A stretch of DNA of 64,000 nucleotides from Burkholderiales bacterium (GTDB lineage: Bacteria > Pseudomonadota > Gammaproteobacteria > Burkholderiales > JABEVD01), in NCBI GenBank assembly GCA_019753155.1, contig JAIELG010000008.1, forward strand, positions 1 through 64,000. The letters run 5' to 3'. Both the position numbers and the translations under genes were made by a program. Each line of letters begins with the position of its first letter. The stretch's first letter is position 1. Below, piece after piece: positions 1-8,402 of this stretch. The notes below the pieces were generated by a model that made no database searches, was not told where the DNA came from, and saw nothing but the letters and a program-made list of their open reading frames with translations.

Positions 1-119
1 TAAATACGGTCGGGAAACCATATTTTATGCGGGTTTTACCCTTCCGCCGACCCTCTATCGTGAAATTTTCGGGCTAACGGGTATCATTGCATAATGTTCG
101 ATAGATGAAGGAGATACCC

Positions 120-338
120 ATGGTATACGCCGAAATCATTGCCATGGAAGCGGATTCGCTACCTCCCGAAAAGCAGGCCGAGGTGCTCGACTTCATCGAA
201 TTTCTCAAATCGAGGCAACATCGCGCAGAAGATGCGTCGACTCCCGGCACGCCTGGGGAAATCGAGGCATTTTTCCGGAGTTTCGATGTCGACACGAGCC
301 ATTACAAGTTCGACCGGGAAGAGGCCAATGCCCGTTAA
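120..338 (+). CDS. DUF2281/VapB-like antitoxin
   Basis: This 72-residue acidic protein has the short helical N-terminus (LPPEKQAEVLDFIEFL, about residues 14-29) typical of DUF2281 antitoxin-like proteins, which lie next to PIN-domain toxins and are thought to bind and neutralise them. The ATG at 120 is preferred over the in-frame ATG at 105 because AAGGAGAT lies just upstream of 120. Its stop overlaps the start of the PIN toxin frame by 11 bases, the usual antitoxin-first arrangement. No DNA-binding motif is obvious, so autoregulation is not shown. Family identity is inferred from sequence pattern and context. Confidence 0.75.
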   Translation: MVYAEIIAMEADSLPPEKQAEVLDFIEFLKSRQHRAEDASTPGTPGEIEAFFRSFDVDTSHYKFDREEANAR

Positions 339-707
339 GGCGTTCATTGACACGAACATCATCATCTACGCTCTCGGCGCTAACTCGACCAAGGCAGAAC
401 TGGCTACCCCCCCCTGTTTACACAATACCCGACCATTTCCACTCAGGTACTTTCCGAAACAGCGAATGTGGCACTGAAAAAACTGGCCTTGCCGTTATCG
501 GAGACCCGCAAGCTGCTGTCGATGCTCGAAGCGAGGTGCAAGGTTGAAATCATCATTCCTGCAACGATGCGCAGGGCGCTCGATATTTCCGGGAAATACG
601 GTTTTTCCTGGTATGACAGCCTGATCGTTGCTTCTGCGCTGGGTGCAGGATGCGACACGATTTACACGGAAGACATGCACCACGGTCAAATTCTCGAAGG
701 CAGCTAG
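328..707 (+). pseudogene. VapC-like PIN-domain toxin, frameshifted
   Basis: The first frame (from ATG 328) encodes the PIN start FIDTNIIIYAL, then runs out of frame. The other half, in a different frame to the stop at 705-707, contains STQVLSETANVAL and the PIN C-terminus YDSLIVASALGAGC...TEDM. Joined together these would carry all the expected acidic metal ligands of a PIN ribonuclease. The break coincides with a run of eight C residues at 407-414; one extra C (or two fewer) restores a single frame of about 126 codons. It is either a recently inactivated toxin, a homopolymer slippage allele or a sequencing error. The overlap with the upstream antitoxin frame is intact. Confidence 0.8.
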
Positions 708-943
708 ATGGTGAACAACCCATTCAGAGGATGAAGTACGGATTGATGGAACAACTCGATCCTGTCATGCGCTCGTGGCTCCAGCGCCAGTGTTAAAGTT
801 TCGTGGACTCGCATCCATCATTTCACGTACATCTCATTGTTTCCATACGTCACGTAGGGCTGTGCATTTCTCCGCGAACTCCGCATTTCCGCGTGAGCCG
901 GGGTTACCCCAAGCGGGTGGATGAACCGTGGCCGGAACGGTAT

Positions 944-971
944 TGAGTTACCGTCGAATATTTCCTATACT
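944..971 (+). promoter_or_regulatory. Sigma70-type promoter for the DUF433/DUF5615 pair
   Basis: TTGAGT at 944-949 and TATACT at 966-971 are separated by 16 bases, about 30 bases ahead of the DUF433 start. The remainder of the 708-1002 gap holds no convincing gene, only a 21-codon frame at 731-796. Confidence 0.55.
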
Positions 972-1002
972 CCAAGTAGTCAAAACGGCCCGAGGCAACG
1001 CC

Positions 1003-1230
1003 ATGAACTACCAGGATCGGATCACCATTGAGCCGGGAAAGCGCGGCGGCAAGCCCTGCATACGTGGGTTGCGCATCACGGTTTACGACGTTCTGGAAAT
1101 GCTTGCAGGCGGAATGAGCCAGACGGAGATAATCGATGATTTCCCCGAACTCGAATCCGATGACATCCTGGCATGCCTGAGCTTCGCCGCAAACAGGGAG
1201 CACAGTCTTCACTCGCTGGCGAATGCATGA
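1003..1230 (+). CDS. DUF433 family antitoxin-like protein
   Basis: This 75-residue protein matches the DUF433 pattern: ITIEPGKRGGKPCIRGLRITV (residues 7-27) followed by a small helix-turn-helix-like segment (VLEMLAGGMSQTEIIDDFPEL). DUF433 proteins are commonly encoded just before a DUF5615 PIN-like protein and are regarded as antitoxins that probably bind DNA. The start at ATG 1003 begins at the conserved N-terminus. The stop overlaps the next gene's start as ATGA at 1227-1230, implying coupled translation. The function of this pairing is inferred from the family, not shown here. Confidence 0.85.
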   Translation: MNYQDRITIEPGKRGGKPCIRGLRITVYDVLEMLAGGMSQTEIIDDFPELESDDILACLSFAANREHSLHSLANA

Positions 1231-1571
1231 AACTATTGCTGGACGAAAACCTGTCCAGGAAGCTTGTCCCCTTCTTGCAAACCGATTATCCGGGCAGCAG
1301 CCAGATCGCGTTGCTGGGCATGGAAAGGAATTCGGACAGCGAAATCTGGAAATACGCCAAGGACAATGATTACGTGATCGTCACCCAGGACTCGGATTTT
1401 CATGAGCTGAGTCTGCTGTTCAACGCCCCACCGAAAATCATTTGGCTGAAATCAGGCAATCAGCCAAAATCCGCCATCCTGAACATGCTCATCCGACACA
1501 GAGAAACCATAGAGAAAGTGCTAAGCGTCGATGGCAAGGCCTGCATCGAGATCTACAACTTACAAGCCTGA
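1227..1571 (+). CDS. DUF5615 PIN-like protein (putative toxin)
   Basis: This 114-residue protein begins KLLLDENLSRKL and contains VIVTQDSDFHEL (about residues 48-59), the two acidic motifs of the DUF5615/Mut7-C-like PIN superfamily. Such proteins are predicted ribonuclease toxins partnered with DUF433 antitoxins. Its start codon overlaps the antitoxin stop (ATGA). Unlike the neighbouring VapC, the frame is intact. No activity can be inferred beyond the family; presence of both acidic motifs suggests an active metal site. Confidence 0.82.
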   Translation: MKLLLDENLSRKLVPFLQTDYPGSSQIALLGMERNSDSEIWKYAKDNDYVIVTQDSDFHELSLLFNAPPKIIWLKSGNQPKSAILNMLIRHRETIEKVLSVDGKACIEIYNLQA

Positions 1572-1594
1572 AAAAGCAGGGGCCTCCAGAGAGA

Positions 1595-1610
1595 CCCCGC
1601 GCCCGCGGGG
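1595..1610. terminator. GC-rich hairpin downstream of the DUF5615 gene
   Basis: CCCCGC (1595-1600), a four-base loop, and GCGGGG (1605-1610) form a strong stem 24 bases after the stop codon. There is no T run, so termination is plausible but not certain. Confidence 0.4.
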
Positions 1611-1620
1611 ATAGCCGATA

Positions 1621-1638
1621 AAAGGGACGCTGCCCTTT
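1621..1638 (-). terminator. Terminator of the ppa-ribBA-...-pncC operon
   Basis: On the minus strand AAAGGG-CAGCGT-CCCTTT forms a six-base-pair stem followed by TTAT, just beyond the stop of pncC, the last gene of the leftward operon. Confidence 0.5.
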
Positions 1639-1644
1639 ACAGGC

Positions 1645-2124
1645 TCAGGACAGCATTTCCAGAAGCCCCGAGAGGGAGACTCCCACCGCCTGCCGACGCA
1701 CTTCCCCGCGGCCTCCGGAAAACAGCCGTTTCGCCGTCGAGACTTTCCCGTCCCTCGACGCCCATCCGAAGCATACCGTGCCGACCGGCTTTTCCGGGGA
1801 ACCGCCGCCAGGCCCCGCTATGCCCGTGATGGAGAGCGCAACATCCGCCCGGCTGTGCCGGATCGCGCCGAGCGCCATCTCCCGCGCCGTCTCGACGCTC
1901 ACCGCGCCATAGATCTTGAGGATATCGGGATTCACCCCGAGCATCTCCCGCTTGGAAATATTGGAATAAGTGATGAAGCCGCGCTCGTACCAGATGGAGC
2001 TTCCGGGAATGGCGGTCAAAGCCTGCCCCACCCATCCGCCCGTGCAGGATTCGGCAGTCGCGAGGAGAAAGCCCTTCAGCTTCAGCGCCTCCCCAACCCT
2101 GAGAGAAATGTCGTCGATATCCAT
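1645..2124 (-). CDS. pncC: Nicotinamide-nucleotide amidohydrolase PncC (CinA C-terminal domain)
   Basis: The 159-residue product is a stand-alone CinA C-terminal domain. It hydrolyses nicotinamide mononucleotide to nicotinate mononucleotide in the cytosol, recycling the NMN released by DNA ligase. The signature TAESCTGG lies at residues 23-30 and SITGIAGPGGG near 101-111. The ATG at 2124 is chosen because it overlaps the pgpA stop as TGATG and begins at the usual N-terminus (MDIDDISLRVGEAL); an in-frame start 33 bases upstream would extend into pgpA. It is the last gene of the ribBA-ribH-nusB-thiL-pgpA-pncC operon, a common betaproteobacterial order. Confidence 0.9.
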   Translation of the reverse strand: MDIDDISLRVGEALKLKGFLLATAESCTGGWVGQALTAIPGSSIWYERGFITYSNISKREMLGVNPDILKIYGAVSVETAREMALGAIRHSRADVALSITGIAGPGGGSPEKPVGTVCFGWASRDGKVSTAKRLFSGGRGEVRRQAVGVSLSGLLEMLS

Positions 2125-2624
2125 CAGGCCAGAAAAGACTTGAAAAGTGCAAGGCAAAGCAGCGCGTAAAAAGCCGCGAGCAGGTCGTCGAACATCACGC
2201 CGAATCCCCCGTGCAGCACCCTGTCATAATGAGCTATGGGCGGCGGTTTCAGAATATCGAAGAAGCGGAACAGGACGAAAGCGCCCGCCTGCCAGAAAAA
2301 ACCCGGCGGGGTAAAAAAGAGGACGAGCATGAACGCCACGATCTCGTCGAAAACGATGCCCGGATGATCCTCCACCCCGAGCGCCCTGCCGGTCCTGCCG
2401 CAAAGCCATATCCCGAGCAGGAAAAGCTGGCAGATGAAGAACAGGAAAAGCCATTCGGAATGGCCGAACCAGGGTTTCAGATAGCCGAAAACCGGAAAAG
2501 CGACCAGGGTGCCCATCGTGCCCGGCCCTATCGGGGACAGGCCCGCGCCGAAGCCGAAAGAGAGGAAATGAACAGGATGAGAGAGCACGAAGCGCCATGT
2601 GGGCCTTTCAGCGGAAATGCTCAT
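2124..2624 (-). CDS. pgpA: Phosphatidylglycerophosphatase A
   Basis: This 166-residue inner-membrane protein removes phosphate from phosphatidylglycerol phosphate to give phosphatidylglycerol. The PgpA signature GLSPIGPGTMGTL lies near residues 28-40 and the acidic motif PGIVFDEIV near 87-95; hydrophobic segments lie in between and at the C-terminus (LLAAFYALLCLALF). The start at 2624 (MSISAERPTW) overlaps the 3' end of thiL by 17 bases; a longer in-frame start exists at 2663. Position between thiL and pncC is the conserved order. Confidence 0.92.
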   Translation of the reverse strand: MSISAERPTWRFVLSHPVHFLSFGFGAGLSPIGPGTMGTLVAFPVFGYLKPWFGHSEWLFLFFICQLFLLGIWLCGRTGRALGVEDHPGIVFDEIVAFMLVLFFTPPGFFWQAGAFVLFRFFDILKPPPIAHYDRVLHGGFGVMFDDLLAAFYALLCLALFKSFLA

Positions 2625-3558
2625 ATCCCGTCTCCTCCATGGCGATGGCCTTGCCTTGCGCATCCAGGAGCGTCAATCCCGCTCCCGCCGCGATCTTTCC
2701 TACCCTCGTGAGGCGCATGGAGAGGCTTTTCCCCAAGGCGAGAATTTCTTCCGACCTCTCCACGGGGGCGGTGAAACACAATTCGTAATCGTCCCCTCCC
2801 GCAAGGATCGCGTGCGCCGCCACAGGGTTTTCCCTGTATTTTTCCACAACTTCGGACAAGGGGATAGCATCGGCTTCGACAATCGCCGAAACTTTCGATC
2901 TTTCCAGTATATGACCGAGATCGGCGCAAAAGCCGTCGGAGAGATCTATCGCGCATCTCGAAATGCCGGCAAGCCGGATGCCCAGATCGACCCTTGGCAC
3001 CGGATTGCGCAAGGCTTCGAGGCAGGATGCGGCGTCCCCTTCATCGAGGACGATGCGTTTTTGCAGATGGGCAAGCCCGAGCGCTGCATCGCCGAGCGTG
3101 CCGGAGACCCATATTTCGTCCCCGGCCATCGCGCCGCTGCGCTTCAATGCAAGCGCCTCCTCGACTTCCCCCATGATCTGCACGCAGATGGCAAGCGGCC
3201 CTCGCGTCGTATCCCCGCCCACGAGATCGACGCAATAACGCTCCGCCTGCATCATGAAGCCCTTCGAAAAAGCATCCAGCCATGATTCTTCCGCTGACGG
3301 AAGGGCGAGCGCGAGAGTCGCCCATCTCGGCATTGCACCCATCGCCGCCATGTCGGAAAGATTGACGGCAAGCGCCTTTCTGCCCAGCAGAAAGGGATCG
3401 TCATCCTGGAAGAAGTGTATACCCGCTATCAGCATGTCCGTGGATACGGCAATGGTTTTCATCGAGGCGATCAGCGCGCAATCGTCCCCGATTCCGAGCA
3501 GCGCACCCCTGGCCTCACGGGTGAAATAACGGTCTATGATTTCGAATTCGGATGCCAA
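2608..3558 (-). CDS. thiL: Thiamine-monophosphate kinase
   Basis: The 316-residue protein phosphorylates thiamine monophosphate to thiamine pyrophosphate, the last step of cofactor synthesis. It has the full ThiL architecture (AIRS-like N- and C-terminal halves) with the metal-binding GIGDDCAL near residues 22-29, STDMLIAG near 39-46, VNLSDMAAMG near 65-74 and GGDDYELCF near 254-262. Length is typical of the family. It follows nusB with a two-base gap and overlaps pgpA, so expression is tied to the riboflavin genes. No TPP riboswitch is visible in the operon. Confidence 0.95.
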   Translation of the reverse strand: MASEFEIIDRYFTREARGALLGIGDDCALIASMKTIAVSTDMLIAGIHFFQDDDPFLLGRKALAVNLSDMAAMGAMPRWATLALALPSAEESWLDAFSKGFMMQAERYCVDLVGGDTTRGPLAICVQIMGEVEEALALKRSGAMAGDEIWVSGTLGDAALGLAHLQKRIVLDEGDAASCLEALRNPVPRVDLGIRLAGISRCAIDLSDGFCADLGHILERSKVSAIVEADAIPLSEVVEKYRENPVAAHAILAGGDDYELCFTAPVERSEEILALGKSLSMRLTRVGKIAAGAGLTLLDAQGKAIAMEETGYEHFR

Positions 3559-3561
3559 GAG

Positions 3562-3981
3562 CTACCCGAATTCCGGGGCACGCAAACGGGAGGCGAGCTT
3601 GTCCAGAACGCCGTTCACGTATTTGTGCCCGTCCGTTCCGCCGTAAAGCTTGGCGAGTTCGACCGCTTCGTTGATCACCACGCGGTAGGGGATATCGGAA
3701 TGATGTCTGAGTTCGAACGCGCCTATGAGCAGAATCGAGGCTTCCACGGGACTCAGTTCCGCAAAGGACCGGTCGAGATGGGGCTGGATCAGTTCCTGCA
3801 GCGTTCCGGACTCCGAAATCACGCCTTTCAGGAGCTTTGCGAAGTAGGCGCCGTCGAGCTCCGAAAAACCCTCGTCCTGCCTGAAATGGGATTCGATCTC
3901 TTCGGCCTCCCCCCCCGCGAGCTTCCATTGGTAGAGCGCCTGCAGCGCCGCCTCCCTGGATTTCCTGCGCTTTCCCTTCAT
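3562..3981 (-). CDS. nusB: Transcription antitermination factor NusB
   Basis: This 139-residue all-helical protein binds boxA RNA with NusE (S10) to support rRNA antitermination. The N-terminus ([19 protein letters not shown]) carries the arginine-rich start and the C-terminal part has the conserved [18 protein letters not shown] and [11 protein letters not shown]. The start ATG at 3981 overlaps the ribH stop as ATGA; a much longer upstream frame is only readthrough of ribH sequence in another frame. The ribH-nusB pairing is widely conserved. Confidence 0.94.
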   Translation of the reverse strand: MKGKRRKSREAALQALYQWKLAGGEAEEIESHFRQDEGFSELDGAYFAKLLKGVISESGTLQELIQPHLDRSFAELSPVEASILLIGAFELRHHSDIPYRVVINEAVELAKLYGGTDGHKYVNGVLDKLASRLRAPEFG

Positions 3982-4448
3982 GACAGCCGGCGCATGAGAT
4001 TCGCCATCTCTATCGCGACAAGGCCGGCATCCCTGCCCTTTTCGCCCATCCTGGAAAAAGCCTGGTCGTCGTTCTCCGTGGTGAGTATGCCGTTGGCAAC
4101 CGGAACGCCCGTCTCCTGCTGGACCTGCATCACGCCCCTTGCGGACTCGTTGGAAACCACTTCGAAATGGTAGGTTTCCCCCCGAATCACGGCGCCCAGG
4201 GCGACGAGCGCATCGTATTTCCCGCTCGAAGCGAGCTTCCTCAAGGCAACCGGAATTTCGAGCGCACCCGGCACGGTGACGAGAATCATGTCGGAGGTGT
4301 TCACCCCATGATGGGTGAGCGCCGCGACGCACCCGCTCAGCAAGCCTTCGGATGCCTCGATGTTGAACCGGCTCATGACCATGCCTATCCTGAGGCCGGA
4401 GCCGTTGAGATTCTTTTCGGTTTCCTCGATGTGTTCGTATTTCGCCAT
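3978..4448 (-). CDS. ribH: 6,7-dimethyl-8-ribityllumazine synthase
   Basis: The 156-residue enzyme condenses 5-amino-6-ribitylamino-uracil with 3,4-dihydroxy-2-butanone 4-phosphate, the penultimate step of riboflavin synthesis. Family motifs are present: [14 protein letters not shown] near residues 26-39, VPGALEIP near 59-66, and [22 protein letters not shown] near 85-106, with the proposed catalytic histidine in ETYHF. It lies 8 bases after ribBA, which supplies the butanone substrate, and overlaps nusB by four bases. Confidence 0.95.
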   Translation of the reverse strand: MAKYEHIEETEKNLNGSGLRIGMVMSRFNIEASEGLLSGCVAALTHHGVNTSDMILVTVPGALEIPVALRKLASSGKYDALVALGAVIRGETYHFEVVSNESARGVMQVQQETGVPVANGILTTENDDQAFSRMGEKGRDAGLVAIEMANLMRRLS

Positions 4449-4456
4449 GATTTCCC

Positions 4457-5557
4457 CTATCCGATTTCATCCATCGATTCGACGAAGCCTGTCACTTCGA
4501 GGTCGAACCCCGTCATGCTCGGCATCTTCCTGGGCGCGGCAAGCAGGCGCATTTTCCGCACGCCGAGATCCCTCAGGATCTGCGCACCTATCCCGTAGTT
4601 TCTCAGGTCGACCTTGGATTCCGCCCTGGGAGCGGTGCGCATCGCGCGTTCGAGCAGGTCGCCTTCGCACTCCTTGCGGCCAAGAAGGACGATCACACCC
4701 GAATCCGCATTGGCGACGACATCGAGCGCATCGTTCAGCTTCCAGGAATGAGTCCTGCTCTCGATGTCGAGCAGATCCAGTACGGAAATGGGTTCATGCA
4801 CCCTGACCAGGGTATTCTTTTGTGCGTCGATTTCGCCCCTGACCAGCGCCAGGTGGCTCTGGTTCGAATTCCTGTCGAGATAGACGACGAGCCTGAATTC
4901 CCCGTAAAGCGTCCGGATCGGCCGCTCCGCCACGCGGCTCACCAGGGACTCGGTCTGGTTCCTGTAATGGATGAGGTCGGCTATGGCGCCTATCTTGAGC
5001 TGATGCATTGCGGCGAATTCCATGAGATCCGGAAGGCGCGCCATTTCCCCGTCCTCCTTCAGGATTTCGCAGATCACCGAAGCCGGGGTGAGGCCCGCAA
5101 GCGCCGTCAGATCGCACCCCGCTTCCGTATGCCCGGCCCTGACCAGAACCCCGCCCTTTTGCGCCATCACCGGAAAAATATGTCCAGGCTGAACGATGTC
5201 TTCGGGTTTGGCGTCCTTCGCCACCGCAGCCTGGATCGTCCTCGCGCGATCCGCCGCGGAAATGCCGGTCGTCACCCCGCTTGCGGCCTCGATCGAAACC
5301 GTGAAATTGGTTCCCATCGGAGCGCGGTTGGCGGCAACCATGAGCGGCAGGTTGATCTGCCTGCAGCGCTCTTCGGTGAGGGTGAGGCAGATCAGCCCGC
5401 GCCCGAACCTCGCCATGAAATTGATCGCCTCCGCCGTGACGAAATCCGCCGCCATGACGAGGTCTCCCTCGTTTTCGCGGTCTTCCTCGTCGACGAGGAT
5501 GACCATCCTCCCCTGCCTGAGGTCCTCTATGATGTGCGGTACCGGGCTCAGGGTCAT
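4457..5557 (-). CDS. ribBA: 3,4-dihydroxy-2-butanone 4-phosphate synthase fused to a degenerate GTP cyclohydrolase II domain
   Basis: Residues 1-200 form a complete RibB domain: [16 protein letters not shown] near 24-39, the phosphate/metal loop GTNFTVS near 82-88, and [14 protein letters not shown] near 141-154. RibB converts ribulose 5-phosphate to the four-carbon riboflavin precursor. Residues 205-366 have the RibA fold pattern ([13 protein letters not shown]...), but the zinc-binding cysteine triad expected after VRVHSEC is absent, replaced by a sequence without cysteines, and catalytic motifs are missing. A separate RibA must therefore exist elsewhere. Such inactive RibA halves are known in proteobacterial RibBA. 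It starts two bases after the ppa stop and leads into ribH. Confidence 0.92.
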   Translation of the reverse strand: MTLSPVPHIIEDLRQGRMVILVDEEDRENEGDLVMAADFVTAEAINFMARFGRGLICLTLTEERCRQINLPLMVAANRAPMGTNFTVSIEAASGVTTGISAADRARTIQAAVAKDAKPEDIVQPGHIFPVMAQKGGVLVRAGHTEAGCDLTALAGLTPASVICEILKEDGEMARLPDLMEFAAMHQLKIGAIADLIHYRNQTESLVSRVAERPIRTLYGEFRLVVYLDRNSNQSHLALVRGEIDAQKNTLVRVHEPISVLDLLDIESRTHSWKLNDALDVVANADSGVIVLLGRKECEGDLLERAMRTAPRAESKVDLRNYGIGAQILRDLGVRKMRLLAAPRKMPSMTGFDLEVTGFVESMDEIG

Positions 5558-5558
5558 G

Positions 5559-6107
5559 TCAGAACATCGGCTTGTGCGCAGCCTGCCGATAGCGTTCGGC
5601 CCCGCTCATGATTTCGGTTTCGGCTTCGGCCACGCCCACCCATCCGTCCACCTTAACCCATTTCCCCTTTTCGAGATCCTTGTAATGCTCGAAGAAGTGG
5701 CTGATCTGGGCAAGGGTCAGCTCGGGAATATCGGAATGGGAATGAATGTCCCGGTAAAGCGTGCAGAGCTTGTCCACGGGAACGGCCAGAACCTTGCCGT
5801 CCTCCCCGGACTCGTCCGTCATCTTCAGCATGCCTATCGCGCGGCTTCTCACCACGACTCCCGTCATCAGGGGCACGGGACTCAGCACCAGGACATCCAC
5901 GGGATCGCCGTCATCCGACAGCGTGTGGGGAATATAGCCGTAGTTGCAGGGATAATGCATCGCGGTCGACATGAAGCGATCGACGAACATCGCGCCCGTC
6001 TCCTTGTCCACTTCGTATTTGATGGGATCCCCGTTCATGGGAATCTCGACGATCACATTGAAATCGCGCGGAAGATCACGCCCGGAATTGACCCTGTCCA
6101 GATTCAT
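5559..6107 (-). CDS. ppa: Inorganic pyrophosphatase
   Basis: This 182-residue family I soluble pyrophosphatase hydrolyses pyrophosphate released by biosynthesis. It carries the PPase signature DGDPVDVLV near residues 66-74, the N-terminal [18 protein letters not shown] near 21-38 and the YPCNYGYIP segment near 52-60. Length is normal. It is the first gene of the leftward operon and abuts ribBA. The upstream gap to the divergent hpnD carries a shared palindromic -10 element. Confidence 0.95.
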   Translation of the reverse strand: MNLDRVNSGRDLPRDFNVIVEIPMNGDPIKYEVDKETGAMFVDRFMSTAMHYPCNYGYIPHTLSDDGDPVDVLVLSPVPLMTGVVVRSRAIGMLKMTDESGEDGKVLAVPVDKLCTLYRDIHSHSDIPELTLAQISHFFEHYKDLEKGKWVKVDGWVGVAEAETEIMSGAERYRQAAHKPMF

Positions 6108-6138
6108 AAAGCCTGCCCTTTGAAATTATTGGAAAACC

Positions 6139-6152
6139 CCATTATATAATGG
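6139..6152. promoter_or_regulatory. Palindromic -10 region between ppa and hpnD
   Basis: CCATTATATAATGG is a perfect 14-base palindrome containing TATAAT on both strands, placed between two divergent genes. It could supply the -10 hexamer for both; matching -35 elements are weak (TTGAAA at 6120-6125 on the plus strand, with a long 19-base spacer). Confidence 0.4.
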
Positions 6153-6234
6153 CAATCCGCAAATCATGAAAAATCTCGCTGCGGCAGAATCCGAAATCTG
6201 CTAAATTTGTCTATCCCAATTCAGCGAGCCAGCC

Positions 6235-7068
6235 TTGACGCCAGACCAATATTGCCGGGAAAGGGCTGCAAAAAGCGGATCGAGCTTCTATTACAGCTTC
6301 CTGTTCCTGCCACCCGTGAAACGCCGCGCCATCACCGCGCTCTATGCTTTTTGCAGGGAAGTCGACGATGTCGTCGACGAATGCAGGGACGCGAGCGTGG
6401 CGAGGGCGAAGCTCGCCTGGTGGCGGAGCGAGATCGAAGCGGTGTTTGCGGGAAATCCCGAGCATCCCGTGGGAAAAGCGCTCCAGGGCGTCGTATCGGG
6501 CTTCAACCTGCCGATCGAACTCTTCCGCGAAATCATCGACGGCATGGAAATGGATCTGGATCAGTCCCGCTATCCCGACTTCAAATCCCTGCAACTTTAT
6601 TGCTACCGGGTAGCCGGCGTTGTCGGTCTCCTTTCGGTCGAGATTTTCGGCTTCGAGGACAGAAAAACGCTCGATTACGCGCATGAGCTCGGCATTGCCC
6701 TTCAGCTCACCAACATCATCCGCGATGTCGGAGAAGACGCAAGGCGCAACAGGATCTACCTGCCCATGGACGAGATGGACCGGTACGGCGTCATGCCATC
6801 CGACATCATGAATTCGCGGGACAGCGATCGCTTCCGCGAACTCATGGCGTTCCAGATCGTTCGCGCGAAACGCCACTACGCCAACGCCCTCGACGCATTG
6901 CCGGCGTCCGACAGGCAGAATCAGAAACCCGGGCTCATCATGGCCGCCATCTATTCCGCGCTGCTCGATGAAATCGAAAAGGATCCCGGATGCGTCCTGA
7001 CGGGCCGCACCTCCCTCACCCCGATCCGCAAAGTCTGGATCGCATGGAAGACATGGGGACGGCGGTAG
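6235..7068 (+). CDS. hpnD: Presqualene diphosphate synthase HpnD
   Basis: The 277-residue protein belongs to the squalene/phytoene synthase family and most resembles HpnD, which joins two farnesyl diphosphates into presqualene diphosphate for hopanoid synthesis. Both aspartate-rich motifs are present: DDVVDE at residues 44-49 and NIIRDVGEDARRNRIYLP near 162-179. The start is an uncommon TTG at 6235, which begins exactly at the conserved N-terminus; no suitable ATG is nearby. It overlaps the start of hpnE by about 25 bases. HpnC, its usual upstream partner, is absent here. Plain phytoene or squalene synthase activity is the alternative. Confidence 0.85.
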   Translation: MTPDQYCRERAAKSGSSFYYSFLFLPPVKRRAITALYAFCREVDDVVDECRDASVARAKLAWWRSEIEAVFAGNPEHPVGKALQGVVSGFNLPIELFREIIDGMEMDLDQSRYPDFKSLQLYCYRVAGVVGLLSVEIFGFEDRKTLDYAHELGIALQLTNIIRDVGEDARRNRIYLPMDEMDRYGVMPSDIMNSRDSDRFRELMAFQIVRAKRHYANALDALPASDRQNQKPGLIMAAIYSALLDEIEKDPGCVLTGRTSLTPIRKVWIAWKTWGRR

Positions 7069-8306
7069 TCGGGGGCGGATATGCGGGACTCGCGGCGGCA
7101 GTCTCCCTCGCCGAAAACGGCGTCCCCGTCACCCTGTTCGAGTCATCCAGAACGCTGGGGGGGCGCGCCCGCGGCCTGATCTGCAACGGCGAGCGTCTGG
7201 ACAACGGGCAGCATATCCTGCTCGGCTGCTATGCCGAAACGCTGGCCCTGATCGAAAAAACATGCGGGGCTGCCGAGCCTTTTTCCAGAATCCGGCTCGA
7301 TCTTTCCATCGATGCATTCCGTCTGAAATCCCTGCCCCTTCCCCCGCCCCTCGACCTCCTCGCGGGCATGCTGCTCTCGCAAGGGCTGTCCTTTCAGGAG
7401 AAAGCGAGCGCGATCCGCTTCATTTCCCGCACAAGGCGCGCCAGACAGGATGCCGACATCGCTGTCGCAGAACTTTTGCGGCAAAACCGGCAAAGCGAGA
7501 AGCTCGTGCGTCTTCTCTGGAAGCCCCTGTGCATTTCCGCCCTCAATACCCCAATAGAAGCAGCCTCATCCCTTACATTCCAGGCTGTCCTGAAAGACGG
7601 TCTGGATGGGGCGGGGAGCGACATCATCATCCCCAAAGTCGATCTTTCGACCCTGTTTCCCCTGGGCGCGGCAAACCATGTCAGAGACAGGGGAGGGGAA
7701 ATCCTGACGTCAACCCCGGTCAGGGCCATACGCAAAAAAACGCGGGGGTTCGAAATCATCACCGACGCCTCGTCGCGTTCTTTTTCCCATGTCGTTGCGG
7801 CAGTCGCGCCCCAGCATCTTTCCAGGCTGATTGCGGAGCTGCCCGAAATAAAAGGGACCGGGCATTTCGCCTACCAGCCGATTTACACGACATATTCCAG
7901 ATATCCCGATGCAATCTCGCTTCCCCGCCCGATGATGGGGTTCTCTCGGGGACTTTCGCAGTGGCTGTTCGACAGGGGAACATGGTGCGGGCAGAAGGGC
8001 CTGATCGCGGCAGTCACAAGCTCGGAGGGCGAACATCTGACGCTTTCCCACGATGCGATTGCGAAAAAGGTCCACGAAGAAATCGGGAGGATCGTGCCCG
8101 GCCTTCCCCTCCCCCTCTGGCAAAAAGTCATCGCGGAAAAACGCGCCACTTTTTCATGCACCCCCAATCTCGAAAGGCCCGCGCAGAAAACTGCCGTTCC
8201 CGGATTCCATCTCGCCGGAGACTATACTGTCGGGAAATACCCCGCCACGCTGGAAGCCGCAGTGCGCAGCGGCCTCTCCTGCGCGCGTCTCATCGTTTCG
8301 TCCTGA
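7044..8306 (+). CDS. hpnE: Hydroxysqualene dehydroxylase HpnE
   Basis: This flavin amine-oxidase-fold protein (about 420 residues) has the N-terminal dinucleotide-binding motif VVGGGYAGLAAAVSLAENG and a C-terminal FAD motif AGDYTVGKYPATLEAAVRSG. HpnE reduces hydroxysqualene to squalene, the last step of the HpnC-D-E route. The start could be ATG 7044 or ATG 7053, both inside hpnD; 7053 has GGAAG close upstream. Coupling to hpnD supports the hopanoid assignment over phytoene desaturase. No squalene-hopene cyclase is in the window. Confidence 0.85.
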   Translation: MEDMGTAVVGGGYAGLAAAVSLAENGVPVTLFESSRTLGGRARGLICNGERLDNGQHILLGCYAETLALIEKTCGAAEPFSRIRLDLSIDAFRLKSLPLPPPLDLLAGMLLSQGLSFQEKASAIRFISRTRRARQDADIAVAELLRQNRQSEKLVRLLWKPLCISALNTPIEAASSLTFQAVLKDGLDGAGSDIIIPKVDLSTLFPLGAANHVRDRGGEILTSTPVRAIRKKTRGFEIITDASSRSFSHVVAAVAPQHLSRLIAELPEIKGTGHFAYQPIYTTYSRYPDAISLPRPMMGFSRGLSQWLFDRGTWCGQKGLIAAVTSSEGEHLTLSHDAIAKKVHEEIGRIVPGLPLPLWQKVIAEKRATFSCTPNLERPAQKTAVPGFHLAGDYTVGKYPATLEAAVRSGLSCARLIVSS

Positions 8307-8402
8307 CTGTTGCCATCGAATCCATTCGTATGATAAATTTCGCGGGCGCTGTCGAAGCGCGGAAACGGAGCGTACTTTAAATCTAAAAGAAAGGATCAAA
8401 AC

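Noticed and set aside
731-796. A 21-codon frame between the two toxin-antitoxin pairs
   Set aside because: No ribosome binding site and too short to judge; it may be the tail of a decayed gene.
4440-6110. FMN or TPP riboswitch for the riboflavin/thiamine genes
   Set aside because: The genes are packed with no leader long enough, and no conserved riboswitch core was seen.
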